A stretch of DNA of 64,000 nucleotides. Source: Endozoicomonas sp. 8E. GTDB lineage: Bacteria > Pseudomonadota > Gammaproteobacteria > Pseudomonadales > Endozoicomonadaceae. Position 1 is the first letter of the stretch. Each line of letters begins with the position of its first letter. Positions 17,260 to 25,946 of the stretch are shown piece by piece. The notes below the pieces were generated by a model. The model was not told the origin of the DNA. It saw only the letters and a program-made list of their open reading frames with translations, and made no database searches. Location: assembly GCF_032883915.1 (NCBI RefSeq), contig NZ_CP120717.1, positions 3,045,697 to 3,109,696 on the forward strand, read 5' to 3'. The translations under genes were made by a program, and so were the position numbers.

Positions 17260-18285
17260 ATGGGTGCGGATACTGCCTGCCAAGCCAGTCTTGATGCGGC
17301 TGAGAGTGTTTTGCTGTATCTCCAGGAGATAAGAAAGAGAAAAAGTTATTTAACTTTACATGAGTGGCTTTTTTTGGCTTTGGCTGAGAAGACGAAAGAG
17401 CTGGCAACAGCAGAAATTGCCAGTGAAGACCTTTTGTTTGATCCAGAAGATCTTGTCGAATGGCTTAAGCAACATTCAGAGAAGAAAATAAAGGCTGATC
17501 AAGAGAGCGCTTCAGATTATATTTCTGGTAAGTTTTCAGCTCTGATGAAGTCGCTCAAAGATGATGTCCGTGTCAAGGATATTGCTCTGGATAACAGTCT
17601 GTCGTGCTACGGTGTTCCTGCTAAAAAGTTGGGCGGTGGTAAAGGTAATCGCAATGAATATTATTTAGAACCTGTCTTTCTGACGGAAGATGAAACGGTG
17701 GCTTTTTCTGAGGCTCAAACGGCTTATCCTGTGCCAGAAATGGGTATTCGGTATCATGAGCAAAAGAAAAAGAGTGGCCCATTGATTGCCCGATTCCTTG
17801 ATGGGGTCGACATGAAAGGTTGGCGACTCTGGTTATTCCTGTCGATGGTCATTATCCCCCTGCTGGTTTTTTCCGGTTTGATGCTGAGCCCGGCGCTTTC
17901 GCTGTTTGTACCAAAACTCAAAGGAGCATTGGCGGGTTTTATGGTAGTAGGGGCTATTTTTCTTGGCGTTTTCTTCGTTTTGTTTGGTTTTATATTTCGT
18001 CTGGTAGATAAGCGTGTGGCCATGCTGCCAGACTGGGTTTCACTGAGTCCGGAATATTGGTTGTTGGAATACCGGCCAATGAAAAATGATGCTGGAGAAT
18101 ACAGTCACCGAAAGATAGCGCTGGTTCATTATATTGCAGACTGTAAGGTGTGTTCAGGCGAAGTCACGGTTGGAAAGGGTGGCTGGCATTTTCCCGGACG
18201 ACTGGTGGGACGCTGCAATGAAAACCCGGTGGAGCATGTGTATACCTTTGATCATGTGACTCGGGTAGGCAAGCCGCTCCGGTGA
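17260..18285 (+). CDS. Hypothetical inner-membrane protein
   Basis: 341 residues. Residues 1-180 are soluble and helical, then two adjacent transmembrane helices follow at about 190-215 and 222-247. The C-terminal 90 residues form a compact domain with Cys residues (ADCKVCSGEV and GRCNENP) that could bind a metal. GGTAAAGGA lies just before ATG 17260. It is transcribed divergently from the CoiA-like gene (126-bp gap). I do not recognise the family. Confidence 0.6.
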   Translation: MGADTACQASLDAAESVLLYLQEIRKRKSYLTLHEWLFLALAEKTKELATAEIASEDLLFDPEDLVEWLKQHSEKKIKADQESASDYISGKFSALMKSLKDDVRVKDIALDNSLSCYGVPAKKLGGGKGNRNEYYLEPVFLTEDETVAFSEAQTAYPVPEMGIRYHEQKKKSGPLIARFLDGVDMKGWRLWLFLSMVIIPLLVFSGLMLSPALSLFVPKLKGALAGFMVVGAIFLGVFFVLFGFIFRLVDKRVAMLPDWVSLSPEYWLLEYRPMKNDAGEYSHRKIALVHYIADCKVCSGEVTVGKGGWHFPGRLVGRCNENPVEHVYTFDHVTRVGKPLR

Positions 18286-18656
18286 GGGAGCGATGGCCTT
18301 AATTGGCTACTACCGGTAAGCAACCTTATAGGTAGAAGTATGGCTTAACCCTGAGCGATCAGAAAATCAGCAGCATTATGATTTAGCTGCATAAATTAAG
18401 GTGACATCTTCCTTGAAAATCACCGCTTGCAAACTTAGACAACTTTAGCCGTGAACACTCAAAAATGGCTTGGAATGATGAATTCTGGATGAAGTGTCCT
18501 TGGTTTTCAACAGAGCCCTTGACATTTAGGTCCATTGTAGTTTGGTGCGAACTTGTGATTCTAAAGTGATGGTTTTATGCTGTTATAACTTATAGAAATT
18601 ACTGTTGTTAGCTTGTATGATCAATACTCAATGATAATAACTGTGAAGCTTAGTTT
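18286..18656. other. AT-rich gap before the GTPase cluster
   Basis: No gene. Base composition shifts to AT-rich and stays so through the GTPase cluster, suggesting acquired DNA. It must contain the cluster's promoter, but I see no clear -35/-10 pair. Confidence 0.4.
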
Positions 18657-19208
18657 TTGGATAAAATTAATATATTACTGGTTGGTGCAACAGGGAGTGG
18701 TAAAAGCTCGACAATCAATGCTCTTCTTGGCTCAGAAGAGGCCAAGGTTGGATATGGTGTTGATCCAGAAACAATGACCATAAGTCGTTATGAGTATGGG
18801 AATAAAGTTTTGTGGGACTCTCCAGGATTAGGTGATGGAAAGGAAGCAGACAAACTCCACTCGCAAAATATCATTAAAAAGCTGCTAGAACTTGATAGTC
18901 GTGGTTGTTATTTAATAGATCAGGTAATAGTAGTGGTTGATGGCAGCAGCCGTGACCTCGGCACGACATATAAGCTTTTAGAATCCGTCATTATGCCAAA
19001 CTTGGAGAACGGTAAAGAAAGATTGCTTGTTGCAATAAATCAGGCTGATCGTGCTATGAAAGGCCGACACTGGAATTATCAGGAAAATAAGCCAGAACCT
19101 GTACTTAAAGAGTTTCTTGAAAAGAAAGTAGTCTCTGTAAAGCGAAGAATAAAAGAGTCAACTGGTATCGATGTAAAAGTCGTTTACTATTCATCCACTA
19201 GTTATTAA
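18657..19208 (+). CDS. Short GTPase (Era/YfjP-like G domain), first of pair
   Basis: 183 residues from TTG 18657 (an in-frame stop lies just upstream at 18651). It is almost only a G domain: P-loop GATGSGKSS (residues 10-18), Switch-II region WDSPGLGDGKEAD, and the G4 specificity motif NQAD. It lacks both the N-terminal ~38 residues and the C-terminal ~100 residues of its paralogue at 19656, ending at VVYYSSTSY where the paralogue continues. The intact motifs suggest it still binds GTP; it could also be a truncated duplicate. Closest known types are the dynamin/IRG-like and YfjP/HSR1 GTPases of prophages. AT-rich codons set it apart from its neighbours. Confidence 0.7.
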   Translation: MDKINILLVGATGSGKSSTINALLGSEEAKVGYGVDPETMTISRYEYGNKVLWDSPGLGDGKEADKLHSQNIIKKLLELDSRGCYLIDQVIVVVDGSSRDLGTTYKLLESVIMPNLENGKERLLVAINQADRAMKGRHWNYQENKPEPVLKEFLEKKVVSVKRRIKESTGIDVKVVYYSSTSY

Positions 19209-19226
19209 ATATAGGAAAAAGTAATT

Positions 19227-19610
19227 ATGTTGTTAGAAGAACATTTGGCTAATGCCAAAAGCGATTGCAAGCCGGAAGATTTGGAAATTTATTCAAAGTC
19301 TGACTTGGAATTAGCGCAGCAAGAACATTCAAGAGCATCGGTTGATCTAAGGAAAGCTATCATCAGGGAGATTGAAGAGCAAAATAAACTAAGTGATCAA
19401 GCCTCTAAAATTAGTAAAAAAATACATAATGCGTCTATTTTTACTAATTTGGAAAAACTTGGTAGACAAATGGAAAATATCGAATCAGAACGAAATAGAA
19501 TACAAAGGGAATATGACCGTAAGAATGAAATTCTTACAGAAAAGTTAAATAAGCTTGAAGAAAGAATAGGTATTGTAAAAGAGAGCTTAGTAAAAAGAGG
19601 TCTTATATAA
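19227..19610 (+). CDS. Coiled-coil protein between two GTPases
   Basis: 127 residues, almost entirely charged helix with heptad-like spacing (KLGRQMENIESERNRIQREY and LTEKLNKLEERIGIV), and no membrane segment. It lies 18 bases after the first GTPase and 45 before the second on the same strand, so all three are probably one operon. GGAAAAAG precedes the ATG. I know no named family. A role as a partner or oligomerisation subunit of the GTPases is inference. Confidence 0.6.
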   Translation: MLLEEHLANAKSDCKPEDLEIYSKSDLELAQQEHSRASVDLRKAIIREIEEQNKLSDQASKISKKIHNASIFTNLEKLGRQMENIESERNRIQREYDRKNEILTEKLNKLEERIGIVKESLVKRGLI

Positions 19611-19655
19611 TAAGTTAAAACTAAATATTAATGGAGTTTTTCTTTAGGTGAAATT

Positions 19656-20642
19656 ATGATAGAGAGTGATCTTGCAGACAATATCGAATCACTTATTTGT
19701 GATTTTGATGTAGCTGACTCTAAAAAAAGAGAAATAATTAAAAATCTATACAAGTTAAAAGAAGCGAAGATCAATGTACTAATCACCGGTGCAACTGGTT
19801 GTGGAAAAAGTTCCACTATTAATGCTCTTTTTAAAAGTGATAAGGCCAAAGTTGGTATTGGTGTCGATCCTGAAACTATGTCAGTACAAAAGTACGACTT
19901 CGATAATCTTGTACTATGGGACAGCCCAGGTTTGGGTGATGGCAAGGAGGCGGATAATCTTCATGCCAAAAATATTATTAAAAAACTGTCTGAAATCGAT
20001 GAAAATGGCGATGCCTTAATCGATGTTGTTCTTGTAATCCTGGATGGTAGTAGCAGAGATCTTGGCACATCTTATGCCTTGATCAACGAAGTCATTATTC
20101 CAAACCTTGGGCCAGACAAAAAGCGATTACTGATTGCTATCAATCAGGCCGATCAGGCTATGAAGGGTAGAGGCTGGGATTTTGAAGAAAATCGTCCAGA
20201 GCCAAAGCTCGAGAAGTTTTTAGAAGAAAAAGTTTTATCCACTAAAAATAGAATCAAAGAAGCCACAGAGGTTGAGGTGGAGCCCATCTATTACTCTGCT
20301 GGTTATACGGATGAGTTTGGGCAGACACCACCTTACAACTTGGGTAAGTTGTACAGCCATATACTCGCAAGTACTCCAATTCAGAAGCGTATTATTTTCG
20401 CAGATAAGCTCAATGAAAATCCTGAGGTCTGGAAAAATAATGATGAACTTGAGGATTATGGCAAAAAAGTTAGGGCCAGTTATTCCGAGTCTATCAATGC
20501 TATTCTTGCTGGAGCTGAAGCAGGCTCTGAAGTAGGTGGCAGAATAGGTAAAGCAATAGCAGGCTCTAAAGGTGCAGTCGTGGGAGAAGTACTTGGTGCG
20601 ATAATAGGTGGAGGGGCAGCATTCTTTAAATCATTTTTCTAG
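19656..20642 (+). CDS. GTPase with C-terminal glycine-zipper segment, second of pair
   Basis: 328 residues. An N-terminal helix of about 38 residues precedes the G domain: P-loop GATGCGKSS (45-53), WDSPGLGDGKEAD, and NQAD. A helical linker follows. The last 50 residues (AGAEAGSEVGGRIGKAIAGS through LGAIIGGGAAFF) repeat small residues every four positions, a glycine-zipper pattern seen in membrane-inserting and pore-forming proteins. No signal peptide. The pattern suggests GTP-controlled membrane association. The gene is AT-rich, lies in a defence-gene island and is followed by a strong terminator (20922-20953). Confidence 0.78.
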   Translation: MIESDLADNIESLICDFDVADSKKREIIKNLYKLKEAKINVLITGATGCGKSSTINALFKSDKAKVGIGVDPETMSVQKYDFDNLVLWDSPGLGDGKEADNLHAKNIIKKLSEIDENGDALIDVVLVILDGSSRDLGTSYALINEVIIPNLGPDKKRLLIAINQADQAMKGRGWDFEENRPEPKLEKFLEEKVLSTKNRIKEATEVEVEPIYYSAGYTDEFGQTPPYNLGKLYSHILASTPIQKRIIFADKLNENPEVWKNNDELEDYGKKVRASYSESINAILAGAEAGSEVGGRIGKAIAGSKGAVVGEVLGAIIGGGAAFFKSFF

Positions 20643-21395
20643 ACTTAGCTCAGGGGGGCTCAGCTGAGGCTTTTTGACGAAAAGTATTGACGTTAAACTC
20701 AGTAATGCGACTAATTTTTCGGTTAACTGATCATAGCTGGTGGCTGCCTTATCCAATTACTGAAATATCTTCACCTTCACTCTGGTATTCGGGTCGCAGC
20801 AAGTGAATACATCAAGGAGCCGCTGTGTCACGATTGTTGATGCCTATATTGATTTATTATTAGTCATGGTGGAGGTTATCAGAAAATCATGCCGAAGGTT
20901 CCCTCCCCACCGCCATACATCAAAAACCTAGCGATTTCTGTCGCTAGGTTTTTCTGTTGTTCAGCCTTAAAAAATACGGCTTTTTCACTCCTCCCGGAGT
21001 TTTCAGTCTTCGTCGTTTAACCGAATTCTTGCCTGTTTTTTCTGTATTTTTCTCTCTTCTCTCAAACACTGTGGTCTACAGCGGTTGACGAACCACAGCT
21101 CTATTTCCCTTTTTTAATCAGTACGTTAGATCTATTTTTGGCTGTGGTTCAAATTTCTGTTCGTTGACAAACCGGCGGTAGGGGCTCGGGACGCTGAGCC
21201 AATCTATTTATTCTGCACATCCTTCTTCAATGGCCTGCATTGCCTGCTTGAAAGACTCCTGAACATCGTCAAGCCAGTACATGACTTAGTCTGGTGCTTT
21301 GCCTTGTTGAGCAGGATTACGCACCAACGATAAGGTATCTTTCATCTTGTTCAGGTTCCGTACTGGTTCCCAGCTTATGATGTCTTAATGAGGGG
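20643..21395. other. Gap with gene remnants and a terminator
   Basis: No intact gene. On the minus strand, 21206-21350 carries two short pieces (KMKDTLSLVRNPAQQGKAPD and MYWLDDVQESFKQAMQAIEE) split by a stop, likely a broken small phage gene. A tRNA-like 3' remnant lies near 20868-20915. Confidence 0.4.
20922..20953 (+). terminator. Rho-independent terminator, perfect 13-bp stem
   Basis: Stem AAAAACCTAGCGA with its exact complement, loop TTTCTG, ending in a T-run. It lies 280 bases after the GTPase cluster, just after a piece resembling a tRNA 3' end, so it may have belonged to a lost tRNA or small RNA gene. Confidence 0.8.
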
Positions 21396-21942
21396 GTGTG
21401 GTGGAGCAAACTCGATTTGCGTGGTGAGTTATTGAGGACGCAGATTGTTGTGAGACAAGTGAAAGGTCACTATCAGTTCGACAGTGACCGGGGAGAAATA
21501 GCGGCGATTTTCATAAAGTGTTCCCGTTGTTCGCTCCAGAGCATGGGGAATGGCTTCACGCAGTCCTTGAGAGAAAGTACCCACTCTCCCGTATTACAGA
21601 GAATCGCCTCCTGAATATCGGGTGCCAGGCAGGTCAGGAACAGGATTTAGACCTTCCGGCCACACTGGTGCAGTTAGAATCCATCAATGAAGAACAACGA
21701 CGGGTCAACTAGCAAAGTACCGGATGGAATTCAATATCAGTGCCGTGGCGAAAACCAACAAAGATACGACTTACACTCTGCTGGATTTAACCCGCTCTAT
21801 CCGTGAGCTATTCACCACCAAACAACGCTTCACTCCTGAAGCCCGAAATATCAGCTTCAGTGAAATCCGGTTTGATATTGCCCCAAGCAATGCCCATCTT
21901 TCGTTTGCTGATTTGCAGCTACACATTGAAGTCGTCCTTTAA
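21396..21942 (+). pseudogene. Fragments of phage structural genes
   Basis: Short plus-strand pieces in different frames. One (about 21518-21714) reads FPLFAPEHGEWLHAVLERKY, then a stop. The next (21724-21942) reads MEFNISAVAKTNKDTTYTLL and ends IEVVL. They lie just before phage tail-gene relics on the same strand. Assignment to phage is from context; no motif names them. Confidence 0.35.
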
Positions 21943-22322
21943 TAACAATCCAATGCCATCTGCTCCAGCGTCGCCAAGTCAACCATTTCAAGCGCTGCCA
22001 TATTGGTCGCTGCGAGGTAAACCGGCGGAGCGACACCTGCCTGATGTGCCTCTAACCAGCGACTTACGCACAGACACCAGCGGTCACCGGCTTTCAGGCC
22101 GGGAAAGCCAAACGCAGGATTAGGTGTGATGAGGTCGTTACCTTTGGACAGGGAAAATTGCAGGAACTCATCGGTCATACGGGCGCAGACCGTATGACTG
22201 CCGGAGTCCTCTGGACAGGTATGGCAATATCCGTTCCGAAAGAAGCCAGTCATTGGACTCTGACAACAAACCTCTAATTGTCTACCAAACACATTGAGCT
22301 GTTCAAACAGCATTTCTAACAT
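21939..22322 (-). CDS. DUF2237 family protein, copy 1
   Basis: 127 residues from ATG 22322, with GGGAG seven bases upstream. Conserved blocks are CCQSPMTGFFRNGYCHT, HTVCARMTDEFLQFS, GNDLITPNP, FPGLKAGDRWCLCVSRW and GVAPPVYLAATN, which are typical of DUF2237. The family has several conserved Cys and His that may bind a metal; its function is not established. A second copy is at 62474-62869. This one stands inside a decayed prophage tail module, opposite in strand, and probably arrived as cargo. Confidence 0.85.
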   Translation of the reverse strand: MLEMLFEQLNVFGRQLEVCCQSPMTGFFRNGYCHTCPEDSGSHTVCARMTDEFLQFSLSKGNDLITPNPAFGFPGLKAGDRWCLCVSRWLEAHQAGVAPPVYLAATNMAALEMVDLATLEQMALDCY

Positions 22323-22372
22323 TTAAAACTCTCCCATTATCAACCCATGGCCTACAGGATAGGAGAAAAACC

Positions 22373-23097
22373 ATGTCTACGATGGACCGCAGCTTTATCG
22401 GCGCAGGCAGCATCCATATTCAGCCTTACGACAAATCCGTACCTCTGTTGCCCATCGGAATGTCAGCGAATTTAACTTCAGCTTTGAAGAAGATCGTAAA
22501 GAGTTGAAAAACTATCTGGGCGGTGGTGGCAATCGCAATGTTATCAGTCGGGTGTCGGGCATTACTGCCAATCTGGTAGCTCATGATTTTACTGCCAGTA
22601 ATATCTCCCTGGCACTTCGAGTGCGATCACGCCGGTGACTGATGAAGCGCAAGAAACCTATGGTGTGGCAGGTGAATTGATTACTTTCCAGCGGTTACCT
22701 GATTTGAGTCAGGCTATCACGGTAAAAGACAGTCTGGATACCATACTGGTAGAAGGTGACGACTACCAACTGATGAAGTCTGGCATTCAGGCCATTGAAG
22801 GTGGAGGTATTGATGACCAGGGCATCAAGGTCAGTTACACCCCACTCAAGGCTAATATGATACAAGCCCTCGTAGAGTCCGGGCGAGAGTTTACCTTGTT
22901 TATGGAAGGTTGAATGATGCTCAGGAGGGGTTGCCCTTTAACATACGGGTACATTGGGTGAAGTTCTCTCCAGTACAGAGTCTGGGCTTTATCTCTGATG
23001 ACTTCGCCAGCATTCCCTTGCAGGTGGATGTGCTGGCAGATACGTCGATTTCAGGGAATGGGTTGAGTTCGTTTATGCAGTTGGATCTGGCTGGGTA
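22373..23097 (+). pseudogene. Phage tail-tube-like protein, three frameshifts
   Basis: Starts at ATG 22373 with AGGAG upstream (MSTMDRSFIGAGSIHIQPYD). The frame is lost near 22460: a missing base after PIG, where the next frame continues NVSEFNFSFEEDRKELKNYL. It is lost again near 22608 and a third time near 22911, where MEG is followed in another frame by LNDAQEGLPFNIRVHW. Joining the pieces gives about 240 residues that end ...SSFMQLDLAG. Size, order before a tape-measure gene and composition fit a tail tube or major tail protein. Clearly inactive. Confidence 0.7.
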
Positions 23098-23108
23098 AGG
23101 GAGGATGC

Positions 23109-23396
23109 TTATGGGCGTCGTTTTCTTAAGGTCTTATAGACAGCGTCCTTGTCTCGCTTGCCGATGGCTAATACATAGACAACAATCTCCTCATCAATAA
23201 CTTCATATGCCAAGCGATATCCAGCTGTCCGTAGTTTGATTTTGTATACGTTGTCGTAGCCTTTCAGTTTGGCCGAGGGAACATGGGGGTTCTCCAGACG
23301 CTCTGCCAGTTTTTTCTTAAACTGGTTACGCAATGGAGAGGCCAGCTTGTTCCACTCTTTCATAGCTGCCGGAAGGAACTTGAGCTTATAAGTCAT
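23109..23396 (-). CDS. RelE/ParE-type toxin
   Basis: 95 residues. LKFLPAAMKEWNKLASPLRN, PSAKLKGYDNVYKIKLRTAG and YRLAYEVIDEEIVVYVLAIG match RelE-family mRNA interferase toxins, with basic residues (KRDKD...RKRRP) at the C-terminus. It is encoded just after, and overlaps by 11 bases, the antitoxin gene. It would cleave mRNA on the ribosome when released. All expected parts are present. Confidence 0.9.
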   Translation of the reverse strand: MTYKLKFLPAAMKEWNKLASPLRNQFKKKLAERLENPHVPSAKLKGYDNVYKIKLRTAGYRLAYEVIDEEIVVYVLAIGKRDKDAVYKTLRKRRP

Positions 23397-23637
23397 CCAG
23401 GTTCACTTCCACAGCCTGATCCAGGTCTTTCCGACGTTCCTCAACCAGTCTGGATAACTCCTGGTCATCCAGGGCATCCATTAACCATTCGTAGGTCTCT
23501 GCCGGAATCAGATAAGCCGTTGGCTTATTGTGATTGAGGATTGCTATGGGTGAACCGTCTGACTGGGCCAGCAGTGCTGTCGGGTTTTTCTTGAGCTCTG
23601 AAATACTGGCCGAGCAATCTGCTAATACCTGTCTCAT
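23386..23637 (-). CDS. Phd/YefM-RelB type antitoxin
   Basis: 83 residues from ATG 23637 with AAGGAG eight bases upstream. The N-terminal half (DCSASISELKKNPTALLAQS, SPIAILNHNKPTAYLIPAE) matches Phd/YefM-type DNA-binding antitoxins. The acidic C-terminal half (RRKDLDQAVEVNLDDL) is the toxin-binding part. It normally represses its own promoter, most likely in the AT-rich stretch at 23640-23710. The pair sits between the tail-tube and tape-measure relics of a prophage. Confidence 0.9.
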   Translation of the reverse strand: MRQVLADCSASISELKKNPTALLAQSDGSPIAILNHNKPTAYLIPAETYEWLMDALDDQELSRLVEERRKDLDQAVEVNLDDL

Positions 23638-23737
23638 GATAAATGCTCCTTATTTAGTTCTAAAAACAGGTCTTATATTAGATCATTTTTATTCTAATTG
23701 TTAACTTTATTGCGTTTGACCCAGGGAGTGGACTATA

Positions 23738-25180
23738 TCTACCATCAAGGAATTCGTCCTTCGGCTGGTACTAAAATCCAAAGACTCCCCATCCAAAACC
23801 GTCTACCAGTCAGCAACCTCCCTCGAGTCCCTTCGCAAAGAAGCCCAAACACTCAAACAAAAACTGTCTGATTTGCAGAAGCAAGATCGTCTTCTGTCGT
23901 CTTTCCAAAAACAGACAGCAGCCGTTCGAGATGCAGGCAAAGCCTAGCGGGAAGCGGAAATCAAGGTTGAACAACTGGCTCGGGAGTTTCAACAGACTAA
24001 GAAACCTTCCCGGTCTCTTCAGCGTTCTCTGGGGTCGGCTCGTAAGTCCGTGGTGTCAGCCAGTCGAGCTTATCAGAATCAGCGTCAGAAGCTGGCCGAG
24101 TTGCGGAGCAGTTTGGAGCAGATGGAGCTTTCCAATAAGAATCTGACTACCCAGCAGCATCTGCAAAGGGAGCTGAAAGAAACCGCATCAGCTCTGCAAA
24201 AGGTGGATGCCAAAGCTAAGACGTCTTCCCGCACCTTCAAACGTTCCGACTTCAGGCAGTTAGCCCGATATGCAGATCGGGCATCAGGCGGTTGGGGGCG
24301 TTTGTCGCAGCGGTTGGGTGCTCTGGTGGCTGTCAGTGTGGGTTTGTATACCGTCAAGCGGGCGATTCAGGGATTGCTGGGAACGGGGGATCAGTTTGAG
24401 CGCTTGCGGGTGCAGCTCAATGCTGTCATGGGTTCTGTGGCTGAGGGTGAGCGAGCCATTCAATGGATCAAGCAGTTTACCCGTGAGACGCCTTATCAAC
24501 TGGAGCAGGTGGCGGAAGCTTTTGTACGACTGAAGGCGTTTGGTCTTGATCCCATGGACGGCAGTATGCAGGCCATGGTGGATCAGGCTTCCAAGCTGGG
24601 TGGTGGCATGGAGCGCCTGAATGGGATTTCTTTGGCGGTTGGGCAGGCCTGGGCCAAGGAGAAGTTGCAGGGCGAAGAGATCCTGCAACTGGTTGAGCGG
24701 GGCGTACCGGTTTGGGAGTTACTGGAAAAAGCCACTGGTAAAAATGTTCAGGAACTGCAGAAGCTTTCCACAGCAGGCAAACTGGGTCGAGATACCATTG
24801 CCCTGCTGATCGAGGAAATTGGCAAGAGCTCTGCCGGGGCTGCCGCTGAGAATATGTCTCTGTTGTCCGGGTATGTCAGCAACCTGAAAGACAGCTGGCA
24901 GAACTTTCTGGATGAAGTGGCCCAGAGCGGCACACTGTCTTATGCCAAGGATCAGCTAAAAAGTCTTTCGGACCAGATCAGTATTATGTCTGAAGATGGT
25001 CGTTTGTGTCGACTGGCTCAGTCTATCAGCGATGCGTTTGTGCAGATAGGGGAGGCGATCAAGGCCAACTTTACTGGTCTGACGTTTGAAGGAGTGGTAG
25101 CCAGCATCCAGTCCGCCAGTCAACGTATTGCTTCCACCCTGGCCAGGTGCCGATTTATCGCCCGGGGGATATTGTGGTGA
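23738..25180 (+). pseudogene. Phage tail tape-measure protein, broken
   Basis: Translation from about 23738 (TIKEFVLRLVLKSKD) hits a TAG at 23945-23947 and then continues in the same frame to 25180. Long coiled coil comes first (KEAQTLKQKLSDLQKQ, LAELRSSLEQMELSNK), then a hydrophobic segment (GALVAVSVGLYTVKRA) and the tape-measure core GLLGTGDQFERLRVQLNAVM, RETPYQLEQVAEAFVRLKAF and ILQLVERGVPVWELL. The C-terminus is missing; the last few codons join another phage gene piece (in another frame: PIYRPGDIVVISHTQS). It is inactive through a stop and a deletion. Confidence 0.85.
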
Positions 25181-25238
25181 TCAGTCACACCCAGAGCAGG
25201 GCAACTAGGGAGCGTTCTTATCTAACCAGACGATCAAT

Positions 25239-25440
25239 TTACTGACGTTGCCATGCTAACCAGATCATGATGGCTGCTATCTGAAGCATTCCCATATAAT
25301 TGCGTGCCAAGCGTTCATAGCGAGTTGCAACTCGCCGAAAGTTCTTGAGCTTTTGGAATAGTTGCTCAATTAGATTTCGCTCCTTATTAATGCTAATTGA
25401 GTAGTTACCGCCGTTAATGATTGTTTTATACTCGTTGTGA
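25239..25440 (-). pseudogene. IS5-family transposase, C-terminal fragment
   Basis: The minus-strand frame reads INKERNLIEQLFQKLKNFRR, VATRYERLARNYMGMLQIAA and ends IWLAWQRQ, the typical C-terminal block of IS5/IS427-type DDE transposases that includes the final catalytic Glu (NLIEQLFQ). The rest of the gene is absent. It lies at the break point of the prophage relic. Confidence 0.75.
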
Positions 25441-25554
25441 AAAGCTCGAAGCCATGTATAATGGGCACCACGTTATAAGTGCGTTTGATTCTTTATGTAT
25501 AGATTTAGTGTTCCGAGCGTAGTGGCTCGTCCTGTTCTTCATAAGCGATAACAA

Positions 25555-25628
25555 AACTTCTAGCTCTGCCGCCTTATCCGTGACAGACACGGTAAGGTAT
25601 TTTGCTTTAAAAAAATCAGGATATGATT
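25555..25628 (+). promoter_or_regulatory. 5' leader of cold-shock gene with hairpin
   Basis: A stem CCTTATCCGTG / CACGGTAAGG (one bulged base) with a short loop lies at about 25572-25597, upstream of the csp start. Cold-shock genes often carry structured leaders that control translation. That role here is inferred. Confidence 0.4.
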
Positions 25629-25835
25629 ATGTCTACTACTACCGGTACTGTTAAGTGGTTCAACGAAGAGAAAGGTTTTGGTTTCATCGCTCAGGAGAAT
25701 GGTCCTGACGTGTTTGCCCATTTCCGTCAGATCGTTGGCGACGGTTTCAAAACCCTGACTGAAGGCCAGCAGGTTGAATTTCGAGTGACTCAGGGCCAGA
25801 AAGGGCCTCAGGCAGAAGACATTCGACCTCTGTAA
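25629..25835 (+). CDS. Cold-shock protein of the CspA family
   Basis: 68 residues starting [23 protein letters not shown] 25623 is also possible. RNA-binding motifs RNP1 (KGFGFI) and RNP2 (VFAHF) are present; the usual Val in VFVHF is Ala. The protein is a single OB-fold that binds single-stranded RNA and DNA and melts RNA structure. The DIRPL ending is not the usual NI..L, but size and motifs fit. A strong terminator follows at 25888-25917, so it is transcribed alone. Confidence 0.93.
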   Translation: MSTTTGTVKWFNEEKGFGFIAQENGPDVFAHFRQIVGDGFKTLTEGQQVEFRVTQGQKGPQAEDIRPL

Positions 25836-25887
25836 AGATTGAGCTGCATACTATGTAGCTGACTTGCTTCACATAGGTGAAGGTGAA

Positions 25888-25917
25888 AAGGCAATACCTC
25901 AGGGTGTTGCCTTTTTT
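25888..25917 (+). terminator. Rho-independent terminator of the csp gene
   Basis: Nine-bp stem GGCAATACC / GGTGTTGCC (one G-T pair), 4-base loop TCAG, followed by six Ts. Confidence 0.88.
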
Positions 25918-25946
25918 GCGTTTAGGGAAGAGTGAAAGTGAAAACC

